Origin: Deltaproteobacteria bacterium
GTDB lineage: Bacteria; Myxococcota_A; UBA9160; UBA6930
Direction: 5' to 3'
NCBI GenBank assembly: GCA_029261795.1
Contig: JAJDAP010000076.1
Coordinates: forward strand, 40,423 to 104,422
DNA length: 64,000 bases
The notes below the pieces were generated by a model, which had not been told where the DNA came from, did no database searches, and saw nothing but the letters and a program-made list of their open reading frames with translations. Below are positions 40,581 through 49,291 of this stretch, in pieces. A program made the position numbers and the translations under genes. Positions within the stretch are counted from its first letter, which is position 1; each line of letters opens with the position of its first letter.

Positions 40581-41405
40581 CTAGGCCGCGGGCCGGTCGC
40601 CGATGATCGTGACACGTTCCATACGCCGGTGAGCAGCCAGGTTGTCACGCAACACGCGGTGCTGCGTGCATCGGTTGTCCCACATCGCGATCGAGTTGGT
40701 ACGCCACCGAAAACGACATTGGAAATCCGGCGTTTCGATGTGGCCGCAGATGAAGTCGAGCAGTGCCTTCGATTCCGCCGGCTTCATCCCGACGATGGAT
40801 TTGGTGAAGGCCGAGTTCACATAGATACCTTTCCGTCCGCTTTCCGGATGCGTCCGGATCACCGGGTGCGACGCCGTCTGCCGAGAAGCCAGATCCTTCT
40901 TCTGGTCTTCGGTGGCAATCGCATGAAAACCACCGCCGTCATGGACGGCTTCGAGACCCGAGAGAAGCCGTTGCATCGCGTCCGACAACCCTTCGTAGGC
41001 CGCGTACATGCTCGCCCACATCGTGTCTCCGCCACGCTCGGGCACGACCCGACCGCGCAGCACCGAACCCAGCGGCGGCTTCTCCTCGAAGGTCACATCG
41101 CTGTGCCAGCGATCGGCAACATAGGGTCGCTTCCCGTCGCTCTCGAGCACGACGACTTCGGGATGCCCCTGATCCTTCAACTGTTGAAGAACGGGATGCA
41201 CATGCAACTCGCCGAAGCGGGCCGCGAACGCCTTGTGCTCGTCTATGGAGATATCCTGATCCCGGAAGAACACGACCTGGTTCTCGAGGAAGGCTTGCCT
41301 GATCTCGTCGAACTGGGCCAGGTCGACCGAGGCAAGATCGACCCCGGCGATTTCGGCACCGAGCGCCCCGGCGATCGGTTCGACCTGGATGTGTGCGTAT
41401 GCCAT
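40581..41405 (-). CDS. TauD/TfdA-family Fe(II)/2-oxoglutarate dioxygenase
   Basis: A 274-residue oxygenase. The facial triad is His101 and Asp103 in RWHSDVTFEEKPP and a distal His in CTQHRVLRDN; the 2-oxoglutarate Arg is in AAHRRMERV. IAGALGAEIAGVDLA at the start is diagnostic for TauD/TfdA. Known members oxidise taurine, alkyl sulfates or phenoxyacetates; the substrate here is not inferable. Cotranscribed with the epoxide hydrolase gene. Confidence 0.9.
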   Translation of the reverse strand: MAYAHIQVEPIAGALGAEIAGVDLASVDLAQFDEIRQAFLENQVVFFRDQDISIDEHKAFAARFGELHVHPVLQQLKDQGHPEVVVLESDGKRPYVADRWHSDVTFEEKPPLGSVLRGRVVPERGGDTMWASMYAAYEGLSDAMQRLLSGLEAVHDGGGFHAIATEDQKKDLASRQTASHPVIRTHPESGRKGIYVNSAFTKSIVGMKPAESKALLDFICGHIETPDFQCRFRWRTNSIAMWDNRCTQHRVLRDNLAAHRRMERVTIIGDRPAA

Positions 41406-41452
41406 GGCGGCCCCTTACCTGCGGTTCGATGCTCACGCGCCGTGGCCGCAGT

Positions 41453-42634
41453 CTAGCGCCCTCGGCGTGGGGTCCCTTCCGGGAGGGTCTCCAACAAGAC
41501 GCGCAGGGCATTTTCGCCCATGACGCCGCGAATCTCGGCCTCGCTGAAGCCTGTTTCCAACAAGGCGTCGACGATGCGGGCGAGCCCGGTGGTATCGAAG
41601 GAAGTCGTCACCGAGCCGTCGAAGTCGCTGCCGAGCGCGAGGTGCTCGGCGCCGACGAGATCTCGAACGTGGCGCATCGCGGCGGCGATGGAGGCCGGGT
41701 CGCTCCCGCAGACGGCGCCGGCCCAGTATCCGATCCCGACGATCCCGCCCGTTGCGGCGACGCCACGGACTTCGGCATCCGAGAGGTTGCGAGCCCCAGC
41801 GCAGGTCCCCTTGACGCCGGTATGGGAGACCACCACGGGCTTCGTGACCTGGCCTAGCACATCGCGAATCGTGTTGGGCGATGCGTGGGCGAGATCGATC
41901 GTGATTCCCAGCTCCTCTGCGCGACGAATCGCCTGCTCGCCAAAGGCTGTCAGCCCGTACTTCTCCACGCCGGCGGACGAGCCCGCAACCGAGTTATCGA
42001 AGAAGTGGGTGGGCGCCATCATGCGAACGCCCGCCTCGAACAAGGCCTCCACTCCGGCGAGTTCACCCTCCACCGCGTGCATGCCCTCCAACCCGAGTAG
42101 CCCGGCGACCTGGGCGGGATCCGCACTGCGGCGTTCCAGGAATGCGCGGAGGTCCGTGGCCGAACGAATCCCGTGCAACCGACCTTCGGATCGGGCTGCA
42201 AGCTCGAACAGCCTCTGGCTGAGATGCTCGGCGCGGGCACGGCGACTCCACCAGCTTCGGATCGGCCAGCGCTGGAGGATGGCCAACGCGGTGATCGCAT
42301 CGAGATCATCCGCCGGCGTTCGGTCGTAGTTCTGACTGCGCGGGGATTGCGTCACGAGCCCGAAGACCTGGAGCGTGACACCGCCCTCGATCAAGCGGGG
42401 GACGTCGACCTGACCGTGACGGTTGCGAACGGAGAGATCGCGACCCCAGAGCAGCGGGTCGCCGTGAAGGTCCACCACCCGGAGTGTACGAAAGAGCGCT
42501 GTCGCGCGAGGCGATGCGGTGTAGGGGGGTGGCTCGGTGACCCGATTCATCGAGCGATCCGCAGCGCCGGGCGCGAAGATGAAAGCGGCCAGAACCGCGC
42601 TCAGCAGAATGCCCAGGACGATCCGCAGTGTCAT
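41453..42634 (-). CDS. M19-family membrane dipeptidase
   Basis: A 393-residue renal-dipeptidase-like metallohydrolase with an N-terminal membrane anchor or signal (MTLRIVLGILLSAVLAAFIF). Zinc ligands appear in VVDLHGDPLLWG (HxD), LEGMHAVEG (bridging Glu), TIDLAHASPNTIRDVL and VVSHTGVKG. LALGSDFDGSV completes the family. Predicted periplasmic, hydrolysing dipeptides or lactam-like bonds. The ATG overlaps the stop of the alarmone-hydrolase gene (ATGA). Confidence 0.9.
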   Translation of the reverse strand: MTLRIVLGILLSAVLAAFIFAPGAADRSMNRVTEPPPYTASPRATALFRTLRVVDLHGDPLLWGRDLSVRNRHGQVDVPRLIEGGVTLQVFGLVTQSPRSQNYDRTPADDLDAITALAILQRWPIRSWWSRRARAEHLSQRLFELAARSEGRLHGIRSATDLRAFLERRSADPAQVAGLLGLEGMHAVEGELAGVEALFEAGVRMMAPTHFFDNSVAGSSAGVEKYGLTAFGEQAIRRAEELGITIDLAHASPNTIRDVLGQVTKPVVVSHTGVKGTCAGARNLSDAEVRGVAATGGIVGIGYWAGAVCGSDPASIAAAMRHVRDLVGAEHLALGSDFDGSVTTSFDTTGLARIVDALLETGFSEAEIRGVMGENALRVLLETLPEGTPRRGR

Positions 42635-43233
42635 CGTTCGCTCGAGGCCTCCGGTACATGGCAGGCGAGCTCAGTGAGCAGGCGATCGTATTCCTGCGCG
42701 ATCGCTGTCGGGCTCGCGCCGAGCACACTCCGCACGGTCTCATAGTACCAGCGTGTCTGCCGCGGTGACGCGGAGAAGCGCTCGAGGGTTGCTACGCCAC
42801 CGACCCGAAGGTCGTCGCTCAGCGATCGCAGATTGTCGAGTTTGTCGCAGAACGCGACCAGACGCCCGCGCTCGTCCAACTTCTCGAGGCTCGCGATGTA
42901 GGCGAGCTTTCGCTGTCGCCACGGGCTCTTCCGCTCCGGAGAATCCCCAGGAAGCGTATCGGTGAGCGCGAGAACGATCCGGGCCACTTCGGCGCCGAAG
43001 TTCTCGCGTACCCTTTCTTCGGAAACGCTGGCGCAATCTTCAACGGTGTCATGCAGCAGGCCGGCCGCCACCTGTGCAGCATCGCCCCCGTGCTCGATGA
43101 CCAACGCCGCAACGCGAATAACGTGCGTCACATAGGGGGTGTCGTTCCCCTTCCGGGTCTGACCCGCGTGGGCCTCGATCGCGAAAGCCAGCGCGGTCGC
43201 CAACAGCTCTGAATCCCTGGCATCCACGGACAC
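42631..43233 (-). CDS. SpoT-like small alarmone hydrolase (HD domain)
   Basis: A 200-residue HD-domain protein. The sequence AFAIEAHAGQTRKGNDTPYV-TH, then GLLHDTVEDC (HD pair) and FCDKLDNLRSL, reproduces the (p)ppGpp hydrolase half of RelA/SpoT (xHxGQxRK, HDxxED, KxxDxxxN). There is no synthetase, TGS or ACT domain, so it would be a stand-alone SAH/MESH1-type enzyme that degrades (p)ppGpp. The start at GTG 43233 is uncertain (GTG 43227 or further upstream possible). It overlaps the dipeptidase gene. Confidence 0.78.
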   Translation of the reverse strand: MSVDARDSELLATALAFAIEAHAGQTRKGNDTPYVTHVIRVAALVIEHGGDAAQVAAGLLHDTVEDCASVSEERVRENFGAEVARIVLALTDTLPGDSPERKSPWRQRKLAYIASLEKLDERGRLVAFCDKLDNLRSLSDDLRVGGVATLERFSASPRQTRWYYETVRSVLGASPTAIAQEYDRLLTELACHVPEASSER

Positions 43234-43268
43234 CAGTGTAACGAAGCCCTGGCGGAGCCGAAGGCCGG

Positions 43269-44021
43269 TTACGCGGGCTTCGGTGGTCGGCTGCGCCAGA
43301 GCCAACTGGATGCGGCGAGGCTCGCGCCGATCGCCAGGTACTGGGCGGGTGTCAGCCCCGCATAGGTGGCGTCCTCGGTGCGTAGGAAATCGAGCAGGAA
43401 GCGCACCGGCGCGTAGAGTGCGAAGAATGTGGCCAACCAGAAGCCCGGCCGACGTTCCTGGCGATCGAGTACCAGGAAAGCCACGGCAACCCCGGCGACC
43501 CAGAAGAACTCGAGGAGCCCCAGGTCGAAACGCCCGCCGCCGGGAAAGGCGACCGCGAGCCAGTGGTCGGAACGGATGCCGAGATGGTCGTGTTGCAGGC
43601 CGCAACCGAGGCGACCGAGCGCCAGGGTGAACGGAAGAGCGAAGATCACGACGTCGAGCAGGCGCATCAGCTCCGAGCCCGCGAGGCCCCTTCGCCGGGC
43701 TACCCAGAAGAGGCCTGCCAGCCCGCCTAACATTCCGCCGGTCGACGAGAGACTCCCCCAGAAACGGAAGAGCTCGAGCGGATTCTCCCGCAGCAGCTCT
43801 GGGTAGTAGGCGAGCACATCGAACACGTGGGCCGAGATCAAGCCCAACCCGATCGCCCATCCCACCAACGAACTCGCCGTCTCCCGTGCGATCCCGAAGC
43901 GCGGCGCTCGACGCACGGTGATCTCGAACTGCGCCACGATCGCGATCAGGACAAGGGTGCGAAACGCTTCGACGGTGTAGAAACCGAGGTCGAGGGTCGG
44001 ATGCTCGAGGTAGGGGATCAT
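43269..44021 (-). CDS. Prolipoprotein diacylglyceryl transferase-like membrane protein
   Basis: A 250-residue multi-TM protein resembling Lgt. LEHPTLDLGFYTVEAFRTLV, a His-containing helix ISAHVFDVLAYYP, FWGSLSSTGGMLGGLAGLFW and the Lgt signature region ALGRLGCGLQHDHLG (in place of GRxGNFxNxExxG) are visible. The signature is altered at the Asn/Glu positions, so it may be a paralogue with another substrate. It sits between the ABC permease and the alarmone hydrolase. Confidence 0.72.
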   Translation of the reverse strand: MIPYLEHPTLDLGFYTVEAFRTLVLIAIVAQFEITVRRAPRFGIARETASSLVGWAIGLGLISAHVFDVLAYYPELLRENPLELFRFWGSLSSTGGMLGGLAGLFWVARRRGLAGSELMRLLDVVIFALPFTLALGRLGCGLQHDHLGIRSDHWLAVAFPGGGRFDLGLLEFFWVAGVAVAFLVLDRQERRPGFWLATFFALYAPVRFLLDFLRTEDATYAGLTPAQYLAIGASLAASSWLWRSRPPKPA

Positions 44022-44030
44022 GGCGGGAGT

Positions 44031-45263
44031 CTAGAACGCACGGAGCGCCTCGGAAGGCGGAACCCGCGCGGCCCGGATCGCGGGCAACAAACCCGAAACC
44101 ACTGCGACCCCTGCCAGGGCGCCGGTGACCGCGATCGAGGTCATCGCGTCCGGCGTGGCCGGCATGACGATCCCGCCCTCGGCCATGGGGGCTGCCGCCA
44201 GACGTACCAGTAGCCACCCGGCCCCCGTGCCAGCGACGCCGGCGGCCAACGAGACGACGACCGCCTCGATCACGAACTGCGCGAAGACGTCCCGGGGGCT
44301 CGCCCCGATCGCCTTTCGCAGCCCGATCTCGGCGGTCCGCTCGCCGACGACGACGAGCATGATGTTCATCACGCCGATCGCGCCCACGAATAGCGTGACC
44401 ACTCCGGCGATGACGTAGAAGAACTGGATCGCGAAGAACATGCCGTAGATGATCTTGAAGGTGTCCCAGAAATCATTGGCCCAGAGCGCCGAATCGAGTG
44501 AGGGATCGAAGCCCTCGTGGAGCGCAACGACTTCGCGAGCGCGCAGGATCGATTGCCAACCCAGCTCACGGGAGGGCGGCTGCATCATCCACTCGTAGAC
44601 GTTCTCGTCCTTCAGGATGTATCGCTGAGCGGCGGTGTAGGGCACCAGGATCATCAGATCATCGCGTGTACCGTTGTTGACGACCTGCTCTCCTTTGGCC
44701 TCGCTGATCCCGATCACCCGGAACGCGTAGGAGGCGATCCGGATCTTCTTGCCGATCGCCTCGGCGCCGCCGAACAAGCGCTCCTTCGCCTCGGGCCCGA
44801 GCACGGCGACCCGTAGCGCACGGTCCACTTCGAGTGGCGTGAAGCTGCGGCCGCTCGCCATCCGGAAATTCCGTATCGCCGGACCGGCCGCGCTCCAACC
44901 CATCACCGACAGCAGTTTGGTCCGCGATCCTGCGCGAACCACATGGTTCCAGATCTCGATTCCCGGGGAGACATGATCGACGGACCTGAGGTCGTCGAGG
45001 TGGATGATGTCCTCCACCTCCAGTTCCACGTCGCGGGATGCGCGCGCGCCCACGCGATTCTTCAGGATCGTCCCGGTGCCCATGTAGACCATGCGCGGAC
45101 CGATCTCCTCGAGCTCGTGGCGAAAGTGGTCATTCATTCCGCCTAGCAGCGCCGAGAGGAAGGTCAGCATGAAGGCGCCCCAGGCGACGCCGAGCGATGT
45201 CAGGACGAAGCGGCCAGCGTGGGCGCGGACACTTCCCAATGCCTCCCGGAGGATCGGGAACAA
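44031..45263 (-). CDS. MacB/FtsX-type ABC permease, second
   Basis: A 410-residue permease with one N-terminal TM (FVLTSLGVAWGAFMLTFLSA), a large periplasmic MacB_PCD domain and three C-terminal TMs. GVVTLFVGAIGVMNIMLVVV and ERTAEIGLRKAIGASPRDVF are the FtsX/MacB signatures. It has no ATPase domain of its own. It follows the first permease by 1 bp. Likely half of a heteromeric exporter with the neighbouring permease, ATPase and adaptor. Confidence 0.9.
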   Translation of the reverse strand: MFPILREALGSVRAHAGRFVLTSLGVAWGAFMLTFLSALLGGMNDHFRHELEEIGPRMVYMGTGTILKNRVGARASRDVELEVEDIIHLDDLRSVDHVSPGIEIWNHVVRAGSRTKLLSVMGWSAAGPAIRNFRMASGRSFTPLEVDRALRVAVLGPEAKERLFGGAEAIGKKIRIASYAFRVIGISEAKGEQVVNNGTRDDLMILVPYTAAQRYILKDENVYEWMMQPPSRELGWQSILRAREVVALHEGFDPSLDSALWANDFWDTFKIIYGMFFAIQFFYVIAGVVTLFVGAIGVMNIMLVVVGERTAEIGLRKAIGASPRDVFAQFVIEAVVVSLAAGVAGTGAGWLLVRLAAAPMAEGGIVMPATPDAMTSIAVTGALAGVAVVSGLLPAIRAARVPPSEALRAF

Positions 45264-45264
45264 G

Positions 45265-46530
45265 CTAGTCGGCCCTCAGCGTTTCTGCCGGATCGATCCG
45301 CGCCGCACGCCAGGCTGGAATCAGGCCAGCGAGGAGCCCCACCACGATCATGACACCGGCGGCGAGGACGATAGCCTCCAAACTCAATTGAGGGACGGGC
45401 AGGAGATCCCGCTGGTCCTCGGGAATTCCGGAGCGGAGCGACTCGGCAGCGAGCAACAGGACTCCGCCGCTTCCGATCGCGACACCGATCAGCCCCCCGA
45501 GGCCCACGATGCCGAAGGTTTCGAGAAAGAACTGCCGGGTGATGTCTCTGCGCCGCGCGCCCACCGCCAGCCGCATGCCGATCTCGGCGCGACGCTCGCG
45601 GACCGAGTCGAGCATCATCGAGAGGATTCCGATTCCCCCGATCGCCAGGATCGTCACCGCAATCAAGACGGCCACACCGTTCTGTTCGTCGATCGGAATG
45701 TTCTCGAGCATCTCGACGGGGCTGAACATCGGGATCGCTTCCTCGTCGGTCGGCGAAACGCGTAGACGCTCGGCAATGATCGCGCGTACCTCGAGCTTGG
45801 CCTCGGCGATCCGCTTGCGGTCGTGGACCCGGACCAGAAGCGCGCTGAGGACTTCCTCGTCGACCAACTCGTTCGGCCACAAGGCGAGATGGGTGCTCAG
45901 TGGGACCCAGAGTTGGTCGTCGATTTCTTCGCCGTCACGGGATAGTTGGGTCCCGACCCGTTCCAGAATGCCGATGACCTGGAATGGGTTTCCGTCCAGT
46001 CGAACCCAGCTTCCAATTCCGCCCTGCAGACCCAGCAGGTTTCGCCTGGCATCATGGCCGACCACGACGACGCGTCTGCGGTGGTCGACGTCCGTCCGCC
46101 GGATCGGTCGCCCGGACGCGATGTGCACCCCACGGATCGCGATGCCGTCGGGTTCGACGCCGCGAACATCGGTATTCAACGCGGTCTGTCCGTAGGCGGA
46201 AGCCATGAAGCGACGCGCCTCGCCAGCGATTCGTTCGACCTCCTTGGCCCGTGCCCGCACGTTGTCGACGTCTTCCTGGGTGTAGAACAGGAAACGCCGA
46301 TCAAAGGCCGGCGAGAACTCTTCGGAGACGCCACCCGGGAAGATCTGGATCATGTTCTTGCCCGCACGATCGAAGGCGTCCTGCAGCATGATCTGGAGCC
46401 CGGCGCCCCAGCTCTGCAGGAAGATCACGGCCGCGGTTCCCCACACCAGTCCGAATAGCGTCAGCATCGAGCGCATCGGATGTGCGATCAGGAGACGCGC
46501 CGCCTGGCGGATGGCCTCCAGCGACGTCAT
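45265..46530 (-). CDS. MacB/FtsX-type ABC permease, first
   Basis: A 421-residue permease of the same architecture: N-terminal TM (MRSMLTLFGLVWGTAAVIFL), periplasmic core, and C-terminal TM bundle with VTILAIGGIGILSMMLDSVR and ERRAEIGMRLAVGARRRDIT. Its ATG overlaps the ATPase stop (ATGA). Pairing with the second permease suggests a heterodimeric channel exporting lipids, peptides or antibiotics (inference from MacAB-type systems). Confidence 0.9.
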   Translation of the reverse strand: MTSLEAIRQAARLLIAHPMRSMLTLFGLVWGTAAVIFLQSWGAGLQIMLQDAFDRAGKNMIQIFPGGVSEEFSPAFDRRFLFYTQEDVDNVRARAKEVERIAGEARRFMASAYGQTALNTDVRGVEPDGIAIRGVHIASGRPIRRTDVDHRRRVVVVGHDARRNLLGLQGGIGSWVRLDGNPFQVIGILERVGTQLSRDGEEIDDQLWVPLSTHLALWPNELVDEEVLSALLVRVHDRKRIAEAKLEVRAIIAERLRVSPTDEEAIPMFSPVEMLENIPIDEQNGVAVLIAVTILAIGGIGILSMMLDSVRERRAEIGMRLAVGARRRDITRQFFLETFGIVGLGGLIGVAIGSGGVLLLAAESLRSGIPEDQRDLLPVPQLSLEAIVLAAGVMIVVGLLAGLIPAWRAARIDPAETLRAD

Positions 46531-47216
46531 CTCGGGCGCCGGTCGTCGGCAACGAGTTCGCCGTCCTGGATCTTCAAGCAGCGCGGCGCCTGGGCGCCGA
46601 TGCCAGGATCGTGAGTGACGATGACGAGGGTGGCGCCCGCTTGATGGATCTCCTCCATCAGGCCGAGGATCTCCTGACCGCGAACGGTATCGAGATTGCC
46701 GGTGGGCTCATCCGCCAGGATCAACGACGGGCGATTCACCAGCGCGCGCGCGATCGCCGCGCGCTGACGCTCGCCCCCGGAAGCTTCCGCAGGCCGATGT
46801 TCGGCACGATGGTCGAGCTGCACGCGGCGGAGCGCCTCGATGGCGCGTTCACGTCGCTCCGCCCGCGGTACGCGTTGGTAGAGCAGCGGAAGCGCCACGT
46901 TCTCTTCCAACGTGAGTCGGGGCAGCAGGTTGAAGGCCTGGAAGACGAAGCCGATCTCGCGGCCACGAATCGCGGCCAATGCGTCGGAGTTTGCGCCTTC
47001 GAGCGCCACATCGCCGAGCCGGACGCGGCCACTCGAGGGCTGCGAGAGACAGCCCAGGATCTCCAGCAGCGTCGTCTTCCCCGAGCCGGAGGGGCCCATG
47101 ATCGAAACCCACTCACCACGCTCGATCACGAGATCGATGCCGCGTAGCGCATGCACATCGGCGTGGCCCGTCTCGTAGTGCTTGTGCACGGCTTCGAGAG
47201 CGATTGCCGCACTCAT
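46527..47216 (-). CDS. ABC transporter ATPase, MacB/LolD type
   Basis: A 229-residue nucleotide-binding subunit: Walker A GPSGSGKTTLLEILG, Q-loop FQAFNLLPRLT, signature ASGGERQRAAIARAL, Walker B LILADEPTGNLD and H-loop IVTHDPGIG. This composition is that of LolD/MacB-type ATPases serving FtsX permeases. Coupled by 4-bp overlaps both to the adaptor upstream and the permease downstream. Confidence 0.93.
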   Translation of the reverse strand: MSAAIALEAVHKHYETGHADVHALRGIDLVIERGEWVSIMGPSGSGKTTLLEILGCLSQPSSGRVRLGDVALEGANSDALAAIRGREIGFVFQAFNLLPRLTLEENVALPLLYQRVPRAERRERAIEALRRVQLDHRAEHRPAEASGGERQRAAIARALVNRPSLILADEPTGNLDTVRGQEILGLMEEIHQAGATLVIVTHDPGIGAQAPRCLKIQDGELVADDRRPR

Positions 47217-48271
47217 TGCAGGACGATTTCATCGCCGGGCGCAATGCCCTCGAGCACCTGGACCCGCGGGCCGTCGACGATGCCGATTCGCACGTCGCGG
47301 CGCTCCGGCGGACCGGCGCCGTTCGGGACCTCGACGTAGATCTCGTCGCCGCGGTAGCGCAATGTATTCTCGGGCACGATCACGGCTCCGTTGACGATCT
47401 CGGTCACGATGTCGGCGTCTCCGCTCATGCGCGGGCGCAGGCGCGCGGCGTCGCTGTCGGTAATCTCGATCTCGACCTCGAAATACGTGACGTTCTGGAC
47501 GCGTTGACCCATTGGCGCGATCTCGCTCACGCGACCCTCGAAGACCTTGTCGCTGAACGCCTCCGTGCGAATTCGCGCGAGCTGGCCGACTTCGACCCGG
47601 GCGATCTCGTTCTCGTCGACCAACCCTTCGAGGTGGAGCGAGGAAGTTCCCGCGAGTGTGATCAGCAGCGTCCCGCCGGTCACGGCGGTGACGGGAGAAA
47701 TCGCGTTCCCCTCCTCCGTGTGGACCTCCAACACACGGCCGGCCAGCGGCGCACGGACCGTCGCATAACCAAGCTGGGTCGAGAGCGTCCGGTGCCGGGC
47801 CGAAGCCCGGGCCACGACCGCGGTCGAGCGCTCCGTTCTCGCCTTCGCCTCGTCCAGGAACTGCGAGGATCGGGCACCGCTTCGCACCAACTCTTCTGCG
47901 CGACCGAGATCGATCCCCGCATAGCGCCGCTCCACGCGCGCCTCCTGGAGTGCCGCCGCGGCCTCCTGGAGCTGGGATTCCAGCAGGTCCCGCTCGATCT
48001 CGAGCAGCAGCTGCCCCTCCTCGACCTGGTCGCCATCCTCGACGTGAATACGCTGCACGATGCCCGCGATCCGCGGTCGCACCTCGACCTCCTTCGCCGG
48101 CTCGATCGTTCCCGTCGCAACGACGATTCGCTCGATCGTGCCTTGGCTGACCCGGGTCGTTTCGAGCGCAGGACCATCATCACCGCCACAGCCGGTGCTC
48201 GCGGCGATGGCGATCAGCGAGAAAAGCGTGGCTACGACCGAACGCGCATGGCTGCGCGGGCGAGGGAGCAT
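47213..48271 (-). CDS. MacA-like periplasmic adaptor lipoprotein
   Basis: A 352-residue HlyD/MacA-type membrane fusion protein with a lipoprotein signal ending in ATLFSLIAIAASTGC. It has the lipoyl-like halves IAGIVQRIHVEDGDQVEEGQ and VRAPLAGRVLEVHTEEGNAI flanking a coiled-coil hairpin, then beta-barrel and membrane-proximal domains. It would connect the permeases to an outer-membrane exit; no TolC gene is nearby. ATG 48271 with AGGAG upstream is preferred over the in-frame 48304. First gene of the exporter operon. Confidence 0.88.
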   Translation of the reverse strand: MLPRPRSHARSVVATLFSLIAIAASTGCGGDDGPALETTRVSQGTIERIVVATGTIEPAKEVEVRPRIAGIVQRIHVEDGDQVEEGQLLLEIERDLLESQLQEAAAALQEARVERRYAGIDLGRAEELVRSGARSSQFLDEAKARTERSTAVVARASARHRTLSTQLGYATVRAPLAGRVLEVHTEEGNAISPVTAVTGGTLLITLAGTSSLHLEGLVDENEIARVEVGQLARIRTEAFSDKVFEGRVSEIAPMGQRVQNVTYFEVEIEITDSDAARLRPRMSGDADIVTEIVNGAVIVPENTLRYRGDEIYVEVPNGAGPPERRDVRIGIVDGPRVQVLEGIAPGDEIVLQ

Positions 48272-48340
48272 CGAGAAACAACTCCTGGGGCGCCGAGCGC
48301 GCACCCTAACACGAGCGGCGCCGCTGTGGAGGGGAAATTG

Positions 48341-49285
48341 TTACGCCCGGGTCCCGCGTCTGGTTCGAAGCCAGTGATTGGCATCGTCCGGCAGTTCGCG
48401 AATCGCGATCCTCGGCCCGCGCCGCGGCGCTTTCGGCCCGGCGCTGCTGATCCATCGCACCACACGGCCCCGTTGTCCGGCATATGGAGCCAGCAGCTCG
48501 AGCATCCGTGCGTCGTCGGCCCGTTCCTGACCAGCGAGGTTGAACGCGATCGTGTTCGGCAGGTGGTAGTCGCCCGTCACCACGGCGTCGGCATGGCCCA
48601 GCGAGCCGATGGCGAGGGCGTTCGCGGTCCATGGCCCGAGACCGCGAACCGCCAGGATTCGCTGCATCGCATCCGCTTCCGACATCTCCGCAGCTTCCTC
48701 GAGCCGGTCCGCGTGCTCGCCCACGCGGCGGAGGGTTTCGCCCATCCGCTCGACGATGCCGAGTGGTACGAAGTCTGCCGGGGACAGTTCGCGAAGCGCC
48801 TGGGGCGAGAGCGGCAGCCAGAGATCGGGAAACGGACCGGGCGCGGGCTCCGACGCATATCGAACCAAGCGGCCGAAGGCCCGCTTCGATTCCTTGCCCG
48901 TCACGAGCTGTTGCAGTACCAGCAAGGCAAGGTGCTCGACGACGCGCCGGGGACGGGCCAGCCGCAGGCCGCGCGAACGCTTGGCGAAGCGGCCCAGCTC
49001 GGGGTGGGCTTCGATGAACCCTTCGGGCAGCCGATCCGCGGAGGCGACCCATTCGTGGGCGCGACTGAGGATCCAGTCGGCGCCGGGTCCCCAGGCCCGC
49101 GCGATGAGCCGGTCCGGATCGAGCGGTTCGATCCCGAGTGTCGCGGGCCCCTCGGGCGTCCGGGTTGCGCGCAGCATCGCCGTCTCCGTCGCGCGACCGG
49201 TGGGGTCGTGACGCCCGGCTGAAATCGGCTCGAGCGTGCGCTTCAGGTCGAGCGGTCCCAGGAGGCTGAGCGGCCGCTCGATCAT
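48341..49285 (-). CDS. DNA-3-methyladenine glycosylase II-like (AlkA family)
   Basis: A 314-residue HhH-GPD base-excision glycosylase. The helix-hairpin-helix and catalytic region reads AVRGLGPWTANALAIGSLGH, then ADAVVTGDYHLPNTIAF, where the Asp is the catalytic residue. The N-terminal part is AlkA-like. There is no Lys for lyase activity and no 4Fe-4S cluster, so it is a monofunctional glycosylase. The AlkA N-terminal methyltransferase-like domain is absent. An independent gene or cotranscribed with the downstream hydrolase is possible. Confidence 0.83.
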   Translation of the reverse strand: MIERPLSLLGPLDLKRTLEPISAGRHDPTGRATETAMLRATRTPEGPATLGIEPLDPDRLIARAWGPGADWILSRAHEWVASADRLPEGFIEAHPELGRFAKRSRGLRLARPRRVVEHLALLVLQQLVTGKESKRAFGRLVRYASEPAPGPFPDLWLPLSPQALRELSPADFVPLGIVERMGETLRRVGEHADRLEEAAEMSEADAMQRILAVRGLGPWTANALAIGSLGHADAVVTGDYHLPNTIAFNLAGQERADDARMLELLAPYAGQRGRVVRWISSAGPKAPRRGPRIAIRELPDDANHWLRTRRGTRA

Positions 49286-49291
49286 CGTTCG

